The notes beneath the pieces are model-generated. The model was not told the origin of the DNA and did not search any database. It worked only from the letters and a program-made list of their open reading frames with translations. Of a stretch of DNA of 64,000 bases, positions 37,062 to 46,204 are shown in pieces. Every line of letters starts with the position of its first letter. The first letter of the stretch is position 1. Made by a program: the position numbers and the translations under genes. Source of the DNA: JABDMH01 sp965223165 (lineage in GTDB: Bacteria; Bacteroidota; Bacteroidia; Chitinophagales; Saprospiraceae); the NCBI GenBank assembly GCA_965223165.1, contig CBDCVQ010000001.1:62001-126000 (forward strand), read 5' to 3'.

Positions 37062-39626
37062 CTAAGGCATCAATAAGAGAGTTTTGGTCGCCACCTCGCC
37101 ATCCACTTGCAGTTGGCACAGGACCAGTTGTCCAGCAAAATTACTAGTCCGGTCCCAGTGTATCACATGTGCACCTGCTGCTGCTTTGCCTTCAAACAGC
37201 ACTTGTATGCGTTGTCCCTCCACGTCATACAAGGTCAATTTCGACCAGGCTGCTCGGGGCAGATGGAAGGTGAAGGTGGCCATCTCGGAGACGGGATTAG
37301 GGAAAAGGCGAAACTGCCACGACTCCACATCAACACCCTGCGCTGCGGTGGGCAGCACCTCTGGCAATCGACTTCTGAAAGTACCATTGCCATGCGTGGC
37401 GAGGAACAGCATCCGATTGGACCGGGACACAACAAGATCCATGGCCATCACCGCATCCGTCAGACCCACGCCATGCGGCTCCCAGCATAGTCCTCCGTCC
37501 GATGAGACATATACGCCCAGCTCGTTGCCCACATAGATGAAGTCCGGTGCATGGGGGTCGACGAGCACCGCCCAGGTAGGCACATCGGGTAGTCCAACGC
37601 CCACGTCAAACCAGGAAGCTCCTCCATCTGGTGAATGATACAGGTGGCTAGACCCAAACCCGCCAAGCGTGACGTATATGCGCTGGTCATCGGCAGGATC
37701 CAGAGCGATATCAGTCATAATACGATCTGGCAGGTCGCCCGTGATATTCACCCAATGCTCACCTCCATCGCCAGTGGTGAAGAGCTGAGGGCGCACTGCT
37801 GCAGCGCTGGTAGCCACATAAACCCGGTCGACCGATTGTTCTGACGCGGCCATCGCAATGGCGGGGTTGCCATCCAGCGGCTTGGCATCGTTGACAACCT
37901 CCCAGTGCTGCCCCTTGTCACGCGAGCGATAAATCTTGGTGCCGCCGGCATAAAGCGTGGCATTATCCGCATGGCTGAGTACAAAGGGGGCGATGAAATT
38001 GACCTGGCTCGGATCATCCGGTGAAAAAACCTTGCCTGCTTGTAGGGCCACGATTCGCAAAAACTGGGAAGAGGTATAAAAATCCGACGGATCCGTCTGA
38101 TTTACAGCCGTCCAGGAACCATCACAACAGCCCACCCGCTGCCAAAAAGGATGCCCCAGGTATTGAAGTGTGTTGTTGTCCTGGAGTCCTCCAATCATAA
38201 ATAGTGAATCCTGCCTGTGGCTGGAGACCCCATTGTAAAACTGCGTGGTCTGGTATCCTACATTGCAATTTCGCACCGTCTTGCCTCCGTCCGAGGTGCG
38301 AAAAATGCCTCCGTCGTTGGCAAAGTAGATAATCTTGGGGTTGGTCGGATGGTAGCGGATCACATGATAATCTGCCCAGGTACCCCGCAAACCTGCCCCA
38401 AGGGTGTACTGGTCCGAAACAAAGGTGACGGTATCCGCGACAAAGTGAAGATCTATGCCTGCCGAGTCCGATTGTAGGGGGCTGAAGGATTGTCCGGCTG
38501 CCCAAAGTTTGGAAGGGTTTTCCGGGTGCACGGCCACGTCATGTGCGTACCAGCCCTGCACCCGTGCATAATCGAGCGTAGACTGTATCGTCCAGTGGTC
38601 ACCATTGTCCACGGTCTGGAGCAGCCACGTGCCTAGCTCTTGGTGAATCAACGAGCCGTTGGATCTCCCGACACTAGCGTAGACGATGTCCGGATGACTG
38701 GCCGATCTCGCCAGCCGGATCTTTCCTTGGAAGTCTATGCCCTCACCCAGCGAGAGCTGGGACCAGCTTTGGCCACCATCCAGCGTGCGATAAATGCCCC
38801 GACCGGCACTGCCCATACCCCCACAAGCGACCAGCAAGGTGTCCGGATGGGTAAAATGAATGCTGACATCGGTGGCCATGGCGACATCCAACGAGAGGGA
38901 CCAGTCCATCCCGCCATTCGTAGTTTTCAACACGCCGATCGACGTGGCGGCCCAAACCACCTGGGGACGTTGCGGATCAACCCGTACGTCCTGTATCCCC
39001 CGATTCTGGGCTAGGCTCCAATCCAAGCTCTTGTGCCAGGACACGCCCCCATCCACTGATTTGAGAATACCGATGCCATAGCTACCTCGGGTCAAGCGCT
39101 CTCCAGTGATGCCCGGCTGTGACTCGGCACTACCGTACATTTCACCCGTACCGATATACAACACATTGGAATCCCGAGGTTCAAATGTGATGCTGCTGAC
39201 CGCCAGGACCGGAAAGCCTGTGCGGATGCGCTCCCAATCCGGCTGCAGTCCACCACTACGGCTGCGCCACAGCCCTCCGCTGGCCGATCCAGCCCACAAT
39301 GTGGAAGATCCCATCGGGTTTAGGCCCAACGCCAAGGTTCGACCTGCGATGTTAGTCGGTCCCATTGCCTCCCAAGGTCCTACATCAATCGCACCGCTGC
39401 GCGACTGCATCCGGTGCCGGTGCTGTTCAAATGCCGCAGTCAGCCCCTTCATTGGCACCGACGTATGCGGATAAGCTCGTGCTTGGGTGATCATCTGCAA
39501 CGCCAGCTTGGATTCGGAGGCGGTCTCCCAGTGGCTTACCGTCGAGGTGGCAACCCACCAGCCCAGCAGGCAGATCGAGAGAAGGATCGTCCACAGGCTG
39601 AGGGTAAGAGAGGTGCGTGCATTCAT
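37062..39626 (-). CDS. Large BNR/Asp-box beta-propeller protein with T9SS sorting domain
   Basis: An 854-residue exported protein (N-terminal TM-like signal around residues 8-26) composed mostly of sialidase/sortilin (VPS10)-like BNR repeats: many Asp-box motifs of the SxDGGxxW type such as SVDGGVSWHK, TLDGGQSWSQ, TVDNGDHWTI, TSDGGKTV, RDKGQHWEV and SPDGGASWFD. The C-terminal about 85 residues are a T9SS type A sorting domain (FRLFPNPVSEMATF ... KTLLLMP), so it is cleaved and displayed or released by the type IX system. It probably binds or cleaves a polymer; no sialidase catalytic set is evident. Single gene. Confidence 0.9.
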   Translation of the reverse strand: MNARTSLTLSLWTILLSICLLGWWVATSTVSHWETASESKLALQMITQARAYPHTSVPMKGLTAAFEQHRHRMQSRSGAIDVGPWEAMGPTNIAGRTLALGLNPMGSSTLWAGSASGGLWRSRSGGLQPDWERIRTGFPVLAVSSITFEPRDSNVLYIGTGEMYGSAESQPGITGERLTRGSYGIGILKSVDGGVSWHKSLDWSLAQNRGIQDVRVDPQRPQVVWAATSIGVLKTTNGGMDWSLSLDVAMATDVSIHFTHPDTLLVACGGMGSAGRGIYRTLDGGQSWSQLSLGEGIDFQGKIRLARSASHPDIVYASVGRSNGSLIHQELGTWLLQTVDNGDHWTIQSTLDYARVQGWYAHDVAVHPENPSKLWAAGQSFSPLQSDSAGIDLHFVADTVTFVSDQYTLGAGLRGTWADYHVIRYHPTNPKIIYFANDGGIFRTSDGGKTVRNCNVGYQTTQFYNGVSSHRQDSLFMIGGLQDNNTLQYLGHPFWQRVGCCDGSWTAVNQTDPSDFYTSSQFLRIVALQAGKVFSPDDPSQVNFIAPFVLSHADNATLYAGGTKIYRSRDKGQHWEVVNDAKPLDGNPAIAMAASEQSVDRVYVATSAAAVRPQLFTTGDGGEHWVNITGDLPDRIMTDIALDPADDQRIYVTLGGFGSSHLYHSPDGGASWFDVGVGLPDVPTWAVLVDPHAPDFIYVGNELGVYVSSDGGLCWEPHGVGLTDAVMAMDLVVSRSNRMLFLATHGNGTFRSRLPEVLPTAAQGVDVESWQFRLFPNPVSEMATFTFHLPRAAWSKLTLYDVEGQRIQVLFEGKAAAGAHVIHWDRTSNFAGQLVLCQLQVDGEVATKTLLLMP

Positions 39627-39781
39627 CGGAGTAGTTCTGAGTTGCCTATCAAAATACGAAGTTATGTCCTGCCGTGGTGCCGGCGGTCCGTTACAGAGAG
39701 CTGGGCTTTCGAAGGGGGGTGATGCCTCGCCGTTACCCCCGAATTTCTCCCTAAATTAGCCGGCCATCAAGCGACCTGAAG

Positions 39782-40738
39782 GTGAAGAAACTGGAGCATC
39801 AACCGACCGAGCAAGACATTGCGCTGGCCCATGAGGCGATCAAGGCCTACATTCACCGTACGCCCGTGATGACCTGTCATAGTATCAATCAAATTTTGGG
39901 GTGTGAGATACATTTCAAGTGCGAAAACCTGCAGAAGATTGGTGCCTTTAAGATGCGGGGCGGCAGTTGTGCCGTAGCCGCACTCACACCCGAGGAAAAA
40001 GCGCGTGGAATTGCCACCCACTCCTCCGGAAATCATGCGCAGGCCATCGCCCTTGCGGCCAAACTACACGGTATCGATGCACACATCGTGATGCCAGAAG
40101 ATGCACCCGCGATCAAAGTGGCTGCTGTCCGTGGCTATGGGGCCAAGATCTATTTCTGTCAGCCCAGCATCGAAGATCGCACCCGCAGGCTCAAGGAAGT
40201 GACGGCCGAGACCGGCGCGACGTTTATTCACCCCTTCAACCATTGGAATATTATCGCCGGCCAAGCCACCGCCGCCAAGGAACTGCTGGCAGAGGTACCA
40301 GATCTGGAGGTGGTCATGGCGCCCGTGGGCGGTGGAGGTCTCCTCAGTGGAACGGCGTTGACATGTGCGTATGCCGATCGGGGCATCAAGGTGATCGGCG
40401 TCGAACCCGAAGCCGTGGATGACGCCTACCGATCCTACCAGAGTGGTCAGATCGAAACGAACGTCACGATTGACACCATCGCCGATGGCTTACGGACGAC
40501 GCTAGGCGATAAGACGCTGGCGGTAATTCGAAAGTATGTGGACGAAATCCTGCTTGTCAGTGAGGCCTCGATCGTAGAGGCCATGCGCCTGATCTGGGAG
40601 CGGATGAAGATCATCGTTGAGCCGTCAGGGGCCGTGCCCCTAGCCGCGATCGTATCGGATCCAGATCGATTTGCCGGCCAAAAAATTGGGATCATCCTCT
40701 CCGGGGGCAATGTTGACGTGGAGAAGCTGCCCTTTTGA
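39782..40738 (+). CDS. Threonine/serine dehydratase or serine racemase-like PLP enzyme
   Basis: A 318-residue cytoplasmic fold-type II PLP enzyme without an ACT regulatory domain, so the catabolic threonine dehydratase/serine racemase group rather than biosynthetic IlvA. GTG start. The PLP lysine is Lys57 in KIGAFKMRGG, the phosphate-binding loop is GGGGLLSG (183-190), SSGNHAQ at 81-87 binds substrate carboxylate, and the terminal LSGGNVD motif contacts the pyridine nitrogen. It deaminates L-Thr/L-Ser or racemises serine; the two cannot be separated by sequence alone here. XdhC follows 34 bp downstream. Confidence 0.9.
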   Translation: MKKLEHQPTEQDIALAHEAIKAYIHRTPVMTCHSINQILGCEIHFKCENLQKIGAFKMRGGSCAVAALTPEEKARGIATHSSGNHAQAIALAAKLHGIDAHIVMPEDAPAIKVAAVRGYGAKIYFCQPSIEDRTRRLKEVTAETGATFIHPFNHWNIIAGQATAAKELLAEVPDLEVVMAPVGGGGLLSGTALTCAYADRGIKVIGVEPEAVDDAYRSYQSGQIETNVTIDTIADGLRTTLGDKTLAVIRKYVDEILLVSEASIVEAMRLIWERMKIIVEPSGAVPLAAIVSDPDRFAGQKIGIILSGGNVDVEKLPF

Positions 40739-40772
40739 CCGGATCGTTATTTTTGTAAGAAAGTAACCCACC

Positions 40773-41798
40773 TTGCAAGACGTATTTGAGCAAGTCAAAG
40801 AGCTGGCTAGTGGCCAGGTACCCTTCTGCACGGCCACCGTGATTCGCACATGGCGGTCGGCACCAAGAGCAGTTGGCGCTTCTATGTTGATCACGGCAGA
40901 TCAGCAGGTGTACGGCTCGGTCAGTGGCGGCTGCGTGGAGGGTGATGTCATCAAGCAAAGCCGAGCGGTCCTGGCCACCGGCGAGGCCAGGGTACTGCGC
41001 TATGGTATCTCCAACGATCAGGCCTGGACCGTGGGCCTGAGCTGTGGGGGTGCGATCAAGGTGTTCCTCCAACCTTTTCTAGGCCAGCAGTCCGCCCCGG
41101 GCCCCGAGATCTGGCAACGCTTGCAAGCACACATGGACGAGGACCGTTCTTGCCTGCTCGTCAGCTCGCTTCAATCTCGCCCGCAGCATGCCTTACTCTC
41201 TGTCACCGACGCTACCATCGGATCTATGGATCGATCCATAGAGAGGGAAGCCCTGGCGCATTTGCCGTTGGGCAAGAGCACACTGCTGGAACAAGGGGAC
41301 CCAGCGTACTTCCTTCATGCCTTTCCCAAGAAGAATCATTTGATCATTGTCGGAGCCGCACACATGAGTGTCGACTTGGTGACGTTGGCACAGCAGCAAG
41401 GTTTTCAAGTGACGGTGATCGATCCCCGAGGGATATTTACCGATAGCTTAAAGGCGCTTTGCCGCCCACAGGACCTCATCCGAGCATGGCCGGAGCAGGT
41501 CCTGCTTGATTTGCCGCTCGACGGTAGCACCTATGCGGTCATGCTCACGCATGATCCCAAGATAGATGATCAGGCCTTGCATATTCTACTGCCTAGAAAG
41601 GTGAAGTACATTGGAGCACTGGGTAGCCGAAAGACCCATCAAAAAAGAGTCGCACGACTCCAGGAGGCTGGCGTTGCTCAAGAGCTTATCGATCGCATCC
41701 ATGCCCCCGTTGGCCTGGACATCGACGCCCAATCTCCGGCGGAAATCGCCCTGAGCATCATGGCGGAGATGGTCCAGGTGAAAAACGCCGGGGTGTAG
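40773..41798 (+). CDS. XdhC family protein (molybdenum hydroxylase maturation factor)
   Basis: A 341-residue protein with an N-terminal XdhC/CoxI domain (TVIRTWRSAPRAVGASML, the cysteines of SGGCVEGDV and LSCGG, Cys54 and Cys91) and a C-terminal Rossmann domain (LIIVGAAHMSVDLVTLAQQQGF, YIGALGSRKTHQKR). XdhC proteins bind and insert the sulfurated molybdenum cofactor into xanthine dehydrogenase-type enzymes. TTG start, 34 bp after the dehydratase. No molybdenum hydroxylase is in the window, but a MocA-like nucleotidyltransferase at 46201 would fit the same pathway. Confidence 0.9.
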   Translation: MQDVFEQVKELASGQVPFCTATVIRTWRSAPRAVGASMLITADQQVYGSVSGGCVEGDVIKQSRAVLATGEARVLRYGISNDQAWTVGLSCGGAIKVFLQPFLGQQSAPGPEIWQRLQAHMDEDRSCLLVSSLQSRPQHALLSVTDATIGSMDRSIEREALAHLPLGKSTLLEQGDPAYFLHAFPKKNHLIIVGAAHMSVDLVTLAQQQGFQVTVIDPRGIFTDSLKALCRPQDLIRAWPEQVLLDLPLDGSTYAVMLTHDPKIDDQALHILLPRKVKYIGALGSRKTHQKRVARLQEAGVAQELIDRIHAPVGLDIDAQSPAEIALSIMAEMVQVKNAGV

Positions 41799-41848
41799 AA
41801 TTGTCCAATGTGTCCAACTATAGAACCTCTTCACATCTGACGCGACGT

Positions 41849-41990
41849 TTCACCGCAGAGGTCGCCAAGGTTCTCGCAAAGACCGCAAAGGCATGGTCCA
41901 CTTAGTATCCACTTAGTATCTCCACTATAGATCTTGGTGTATCTGCTGTTCACCGCAGAGGTCGCCAAGGTTTTCGCAGAGACCGCAGAG
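41849..41990. repeat. Two copies of a 42-bp CACCGCAGAGG-type repeat
   Basis: Copies at 41849-41890 and 41949-41990 read TTCACCGCAGAGGTCGCCAA with the continuation GGTT(C/T)TCGCA(A/G)AGACCGCA(A/G)AG, each followed by an ATGGTC(C)ACTTAGTATC tail. They are a tandem duplication of about 100 bp; a degenerate third copy is at 20044. Confidence 0.9.
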
Positions 41991-41997
41991 CTATGGT

Positions 41998-42318
41998 CAC
42001 TTAGTATCTACCTAGTATCCAATTAGTATCCACCTAGTATCCACCTAGTATCCACCTAGTATCCACCTAGTATCCACCTAGTATCCACCTAGTATCCACC
42101 TAGTATCCACCTAGTATCCACCTAGTATCCACTTAGTATCCACCTAGTATCCACCTAGTATCCACCTAGTATCCACCTAGTATCCACCTAGTATCCACCT
42201 AGTATCCACCTAGTATCCACCTAGTATCCACCTAGTATCCACTAGTATCCACCTAGTATCCACCTAGTATCCACCTAGTATCCACCTAGTATCCACCTAG
42301 TATCCACTTAGCATCCAG
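41998..42318. repeat. 11-bp minisatellite (TATCCACCTAG, about 28 copies)
   Basis: Near-perfect TATCCACCTAG repeats with a few variants (ACTTAG, AATTAG, and one shortened unit at about 42240). The last degenerate unit overlaps the TAA stop codon of the minus-strand TIM-barrel gene. No spacers are present. Confidence 0.97.
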
Positions 42319-43266
42319 TTAGCCATCCACCAGGTCAAATGCCTTGCGCATGGCCTCGTAGGTCGTTTTGACCGCCATATCGGCACTCATTTCGCGCAGG
42401 GGCTGGTTGAAGGGCTCTGCACGCACCGGGCCTTCGTAGCCAATCTGCACCAGGCCCTCTAGAAAATCCTGAATGGGGATGACCCCGGTCGCCAAGGGCA
42501 GTTCGCGCTTGCTGTCGATTTGATCGTCCACCTCGAAGCCCGTGCGGGCATCATTGAGATCCACCGTCACCACATCGTCCGCCGTCAAGGTGAGAATGTC
42601 CTTCTTGCTTTCCCCGGCGCAGTACCAGTGAAAACTATCGAGCACGAATCCAACATTCGAGCGGTCGATGGAGGCCATCAGTTCTTTTGCCTCTGTCATC
42701 GTGCGGATGAACGAGTATTTGCGAAGTGTCAGCAGTGTCTTTGGGCCCACGTATTCCAAGCCTAGGCGAATGCCGTGGTGCCCCAATATGGTGGCCACCT
42801 CTCGCAGCCGGTCCGTGTGCAGGTGAAAATTGTGTTTGTAAGTAAAGTCGGCGTGGGTGGGCATGATCCAGGTGTTCATGCGCGTGCCTCCCACTGCCTC
42901 GACCGCGGCGGCGGCCAGCGGCAGTTTGGACAGTCCTTCTTTGAAGGTCACCGCATCATTGCGAAAGTTGAGTGGTAATCCCGCCGACCCCCAAGAGATG
43001 TTGTGCTCCTTCATTTTTGCGATCAAATCATTGCGCTCACCACTGCTCATCTTTTGCAAATCCTCGGGAAGCGGAATGATCGCCTCATAGCCATATTTGA
43101 TGGCGGCATCCAGCATGTCATTTTGCCCGAGATTAGCCCCTATCGCTCCGGCATTAAGGCACATCCGAAATTTGCGTTTTTTCCATAGGGCCGTGGAGAG
43201 GGAGCCAGGAGTAAAGAGCGATCCAGCCAGGATGGCATTTTGCTTGACGAAGTTTCTTCTGTCCAT
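42319..43266 (-). CDS. Sugar phosphate isomerase/epimerase family TIM-barrel protein, exported
   Basis: A 315-residue xylose isomerase-like (AP endonuclease 2 family) TIM barrel. The start has MDRRNFVKQNAILAGSLF, a signal resembling Tat or Sec targeting. Metal-binding residues are suggested by RLGLEYVGP (Glu), GFVLDSFHWYCAG (Asp/His), and VTVDLNDA, then PVRAEPFN near the C-terminus. The family interconverts sugars or sugar derivatives (hexulose 3-epimerase, inosose isomerase types). No clear operon partner. The stop codon is overlapped by the 11-bp minisatellite. Confidence 0.88.
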   Translation of the reverse strand: MDRRNFVKQNAILAGSLFTPGSLSTALWKKRKFRMCLNAGAIGANLGQNDMLDAAIKYGYEAIIPLPEDLQKMSSGERNDLIAKMKEHNISWGSAGLPLNFRNDAVTFKEGLSKLPLAAAAVEAVGGTRMNTWIMPTHADFTYKHNFHLHTDRLREVATILGHHGIRLGLEYVGPKTLLTLRKYSFIRTMTEAKELMASIDRSNVGFVLDSFHWYCAGESKKDILTLTADDVVTVDLNDARTGFEVDDQIDSKRELPLATGVIPIQDFLEGLVQIGYEGPVRAEPFNQPLREMSADMAVKTTYEAMRKAFDLVDG

Positions 43267-43275
43267 AAAGTTTGT

Positions 43276-43701
43276 CTATGCGGATTTCAAATTATTAAAA
43301 AAATTTAGCAGGGCCTTAGCGCTGAGCCTGGCGCACTCGCTCCGGCCAGGATACTTGTTGGCCACCTTGAAGATGGAAAGAGGGTCCTGCTCGATGTCCA
43401 TGGCCGCATCACTAGCGAGGAGCGAAAGATAGTCCGCCACCAGGTCGCTCGCGGCAGCTACAGAGAGACCCGCCATCCTTTCCAAAAGCATACTGGTGGC
43501 CGCCTTTGACACCGCACAGCCGTATCCGTGAAAGACAACCGAGGCCGTGTCCCCCGCATCCCAGCTAATCTGTATGTCAAACTGGTCGCCGCAGATGGGA
43601 TTGTAGGCCTCAATTTTGGGCACCTCAGCTTTGAGCTCCCCAAAATGACGGGGATTGCGATTGTGCTCCAGGATAAGCGGATGATAGAGATCCGAAGTCA
43701 T
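43276..43701 (-). CDS. sufU: SufU-like Fe-S cluster assembly protein
   Basis: A 141-residue SufU/IscU-fold protein, of the type that relays sulfur from SufS. Key residues are visible: Cys37 and Asp39 in NPICGD, Cys62 in YGCAVSKAA, and Cys123 in RSECARL. The start LYHPLILEHNRNPRHFG matches the family's N-terminal helix. Its start overlaps the sufS stop by 4 bp, the standard sufS-sufU pairing. No SufB/C/D are present here. The SufU zinc-site spacing suggests sulfur transfer rather than scaffold function. Confidence 0.92.
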   Translation of the reverse strand: MTSDLYHPLILEHNRNPRHFGELKAEVPKIEAYNPICGDQFDIQISWDAGDTASVVFHGYGCAVSKAATSMLLERMAGLSVAAASDLVADYLSLLASDAAMDIEQDPLSIFKVANKYPGRSECARLSAKALLNFFNNLKSA

Positions 43702-44906
43702 GACAGCATCTTTTTAGTCATCAAGATGGCATCCACCAGGCGATCTAGGTCACCGACGTCATTGTAGATCGAAAAGGAGGCCCGCACGGTGCCCGGCACA
43801 CCCAACACCCGCATGAGGGGTTGGGCGCAGTGGTGACCTGCACGTACGGCAATACCGGCACCGTCCAGCACCGAGGCCACATCATGCGGATGAATGTCAT
43901 CTACGCTAAAAGACACGAGGGATCGATCCTGATGAGAGGGACACCAGACATGCAGACCGGCCGACGCGGCCCGCTGCATGAATAGACGGCCCAAGCCATG
44001 CACGTGCCCAGCTATCCGATCTTTACCCAGCGACAAGACATAGCCGATGGCCGCCGCCAAGCCCACCGCACCGGCAGCATGAGGAGTCCCGCCCTCAAAT
44101 CGGATCGGGGGTGGCTTATAGGTGGTCTCCCCGACGCTCACCTTGCGGACCATCTCCCCGCCAAATTTGATGGGCTGCATCTGCTCTAGCAGATCATATC
44201 GCCCATAGAGCACCCCAATGCCGGTCGGACCAAAAAGTTTATGACCCGAAAAGGCCAAAAAATCACAGCCAAGCTCTTCGACGTCCAGCGGCAGATAAGG
44301 GGCACTTTGGGCAGCGTCTAACACCGTGATGGCTCCCACCGACTTCGCCGCAGCTACTAAGGGCTCGACAGGCGTGGTCGTACCGAGCACATTCGAGACG
44401 TGGACCATAGCCACGACCTGGGTTTTGTCATCGATCACCTGCCGGAGCCCATCCACTTTGACGGAACCCACCTGATCTAGAGGCAAAATCCGAAGTTCAG
44501 CCCCAGCTCGGTCGGCCAGCTGCTGCCAGGGTACAAAGTTGGCATGATGCTCCATGGCCGTCACCACGATATTATCCGCCGGACCGATTCGATTGGCCAT
44601 CAATCCGGCGGCCACTAAATTGATACTTTCGGTAGTCCCGCTGGTAAATACGATCTCTTCGGCCCGTTGAGCACCAACAAATGATTGCACGGTTTGGCGA
44701 GCAGACTCATAGGCCTGCGTAGCACGAGCACTGAGCTCATACAGACCCCGATGTACGCTGCCATAGGACTGGCTGTAAAACTCTGAAATCGCGTGGATGA
44801 CCTGACGTGGCTTGTGTGCGGTGGCAGCGCTATCCAGGTAGACATGCGGATGATGAGCGAAAATGGGAAAGTCGGCCCGGATAGCTTCCACATCAAGTGC
44901 TTCCAA
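43698..44906 (-). CDS. sufS: Cysteine desulfurase SufS
   Basis: A 402-residue class V aminotransferase-fold PLP enzyme that releases sulfur from cysteine for Fe-S clusters. The PLP lysine is Lys223 in SGHKLFGPTG and the catalytic persulfide cysteine is Cys360 in RAGHHCAQPLM, with the short loop typical of SufS. The N-terminal DFPIFAHHPHVYLDSAATAHKP is diagnostic. Operonic with sufU (4-bp overlap). ATG start at 44906. Confidence 0.95.
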   Translation of the reverse strand: MEALDVEAIRADFPIFAHHPHVYLDSAATAHKPRQVIHAISEFYSQSYGSVHRGLYELSARATQAYESARQTVQSFVGAQRAEEIVFTSGTTESINLVAAGLMANRIGPADNIVVTAMEHHANFVPWQQLADRAGAELRILPLDQVGSVKVDGLRQVIDDKTQVVAMVHVSNVLGTTTPVEPLVAAAKSVGAITVLDAAQSAPYLPLDVEELGCDFLAFSGHKLFGPTGIGVLYGRYDLLEQMQPIKFGGEMVRKVSVGETTYKPPPIRFEGGTPHAAGAVGLAAAIGYVLSLGKDRIAGHVHGLGRLFMQRAASAGLHVWCPSHQDRSLVSFSVDDIHPHDVASVLDGAGIAVRAGHHCAQPLMRVLGVPGTVRASFSIYNDVGDLDRLVDAILMTKKMLS

Positions 44907-45124
44907 TGCTTCGATTCATGACTGGTGTTGACTAAAGGTAAGAGGTAATTCTGACTAAAAGAGAGGGACTTGGCGCAGGGATGTCGACCTGTCTTATCGC
45001 TGGCGCAAGGACGAAGACGGATGCGATGCCCTCGGATCGAATGTCTATCTGTCTGCCAGCGCTCGTGGATTTTATTGAGCAACACTAGGAAAGGTCCGGG
45101 GTTCTTAATAAAATAGCCGGCGTG

Positions 45125-46204
45125 ATGAAGATTTTGGTCGGTACAAGTAAGGGTTTGATTGTTTACGAAGGGGCTGGGACCGACTGCCGGCTGGCTGCGG
45201 TGCATTTCAAGGGCTTGCCCGTATCCATGATCCACCACCAGCCGGCGGGTGACCGATGGTGGATCGCCCTGGCGATCAAGCACTGGGGCCCCAAGCTGTT
45301 TGTGTCGGAGGACGGTTTGCAGACTTGGCAAGAACGCGGGGTCCCCAAATATCCGGACGGAGCAGTGATACGCCCGAATGTGCCCGCCACGCTTCGGCTG
45401 ATCTGGAGCGGAGCCACCACGGAGTGGCATGGAGATAACCAACTCTGGCTGGGCACCGAACCGGGTGGCTTGTTTCGCAGCGACGACGAGGGTCGCTCCT
45501 TTCACTTGGTCGAGTCCCTTTGGAGGCATGAGAGCCGAGTGGATCATTGGTTTGGAGGAGGTCGCAACGAGGCCGGTATCCACACCGTGTTGGTCCACCC
45601 CGAAGATGATCAGAAGCTGATGATCGGCGTCAGTTGCGGAGGTGTCTTCGCTACAGAAGATGGTGGGACTTCCTGGGCCGGCAAGAATCTCGGTCTCCGG
45701 GCGGACTACCTACCCCATCCCTTTGCCCAATACGGTCACGATCCACATAGCATGGGCATCTGTCGGGCCAACCCTCAAGTCATCTGGCAACAAAACCATT
45801 GTGGCGTTTTTCGCAGCACCGATGGCGGGGAAAAGTGGCAAGATGTGACACCGAGTAATGACTACGGGCGTTATGGATTTGCCATCGCGATCGACCCCGA
45901 GGATCCGCTGCGTGCCTGGATTGTGCCGGCTGAGAGCGACGAGCAACGAGTGGCCAAGGACCAGCAGCTGCTCGTATATTACACAGCGGACGGAGGCGAG
46001 ACCTGGGCTCCCCTCGAGTCCGGGCTGCCAAAAGGGCCCAATTTTGACCTCGTCTTCCGCCATGCCCTGGACCGGCGTGGCAAGACCCTGGCTTTTGGCA
46101 CCACGACGGGCAACCTCTATGTGTCCGACAATGATGGTGCGCATTGGCACAACTTGTCCCATCATCTTCCCCCTATTCACTCGATATATTTGCACTTCCC
46201 GTGA
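45125..46204 (+). CDS. BNR/Asp-box repeat protein (exo-sialidase-like propeller)
   Basis: A 359-residue cytoplasmic-looking beta-propeller without a signal peptide (ATG 45125 preferred to GTG 45122). Asp-box repeats such as SEDGLQTWQE, SDDEGRSFHL, ATEDGGTSWAG, STDGGEKWQD, TADGGETWAP and SDNDGAHWHN run along its length; the DHWFGGGR region is conserved in this small family. No sialidase catalytic residues were found, so enzymatic activity is doubtful. Its stop overlaps the GTG of the next gene by 4 bp. Confidence 0.85.
   Translation: MKILVGTSKGLIVYEGAGTDCRLAAVHFKGLPVSMIHHQPAGDRWWIALAIKHWGPKLFVSEDGLQTWQERGVPKYPDGAVIRPNVPATLRLIWSGATTEWHGDNQLWLGTEPGGLFRSDDEGRSFHLVESLWRHESRVDHWFGGGRNEAGIHTVLVHPEDDQKLMIGVSCGGVFATEDGGTSWAGKNLGLRADYLPHPFAQYGHDPHSMGICRANPQVIWQQNHCGVFRSTDGGEKWQDVTPSNDYGRYGFAIAIDPEDPLRAWIVPAESDEQRVAKDQQLLVYYTADGGETWAPLESGLPKGPNFDLVFRHALDRRGKTLAFGTTTGNLYVSDNDGAHWHNLSHHLPPIHSIYLHFP

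Noticed and set aside
41998..42318. CRISPR array
   Set aside because: The repeat is only 11 bp, head-to-tail, with no spacers and no cas genes.
44615..45598. A 327-codon minus-strand open frame bridging sufS and the BNR gene
   Set aside because: It overlaps both confident genes in the wrong frame and has no recognisable domain.
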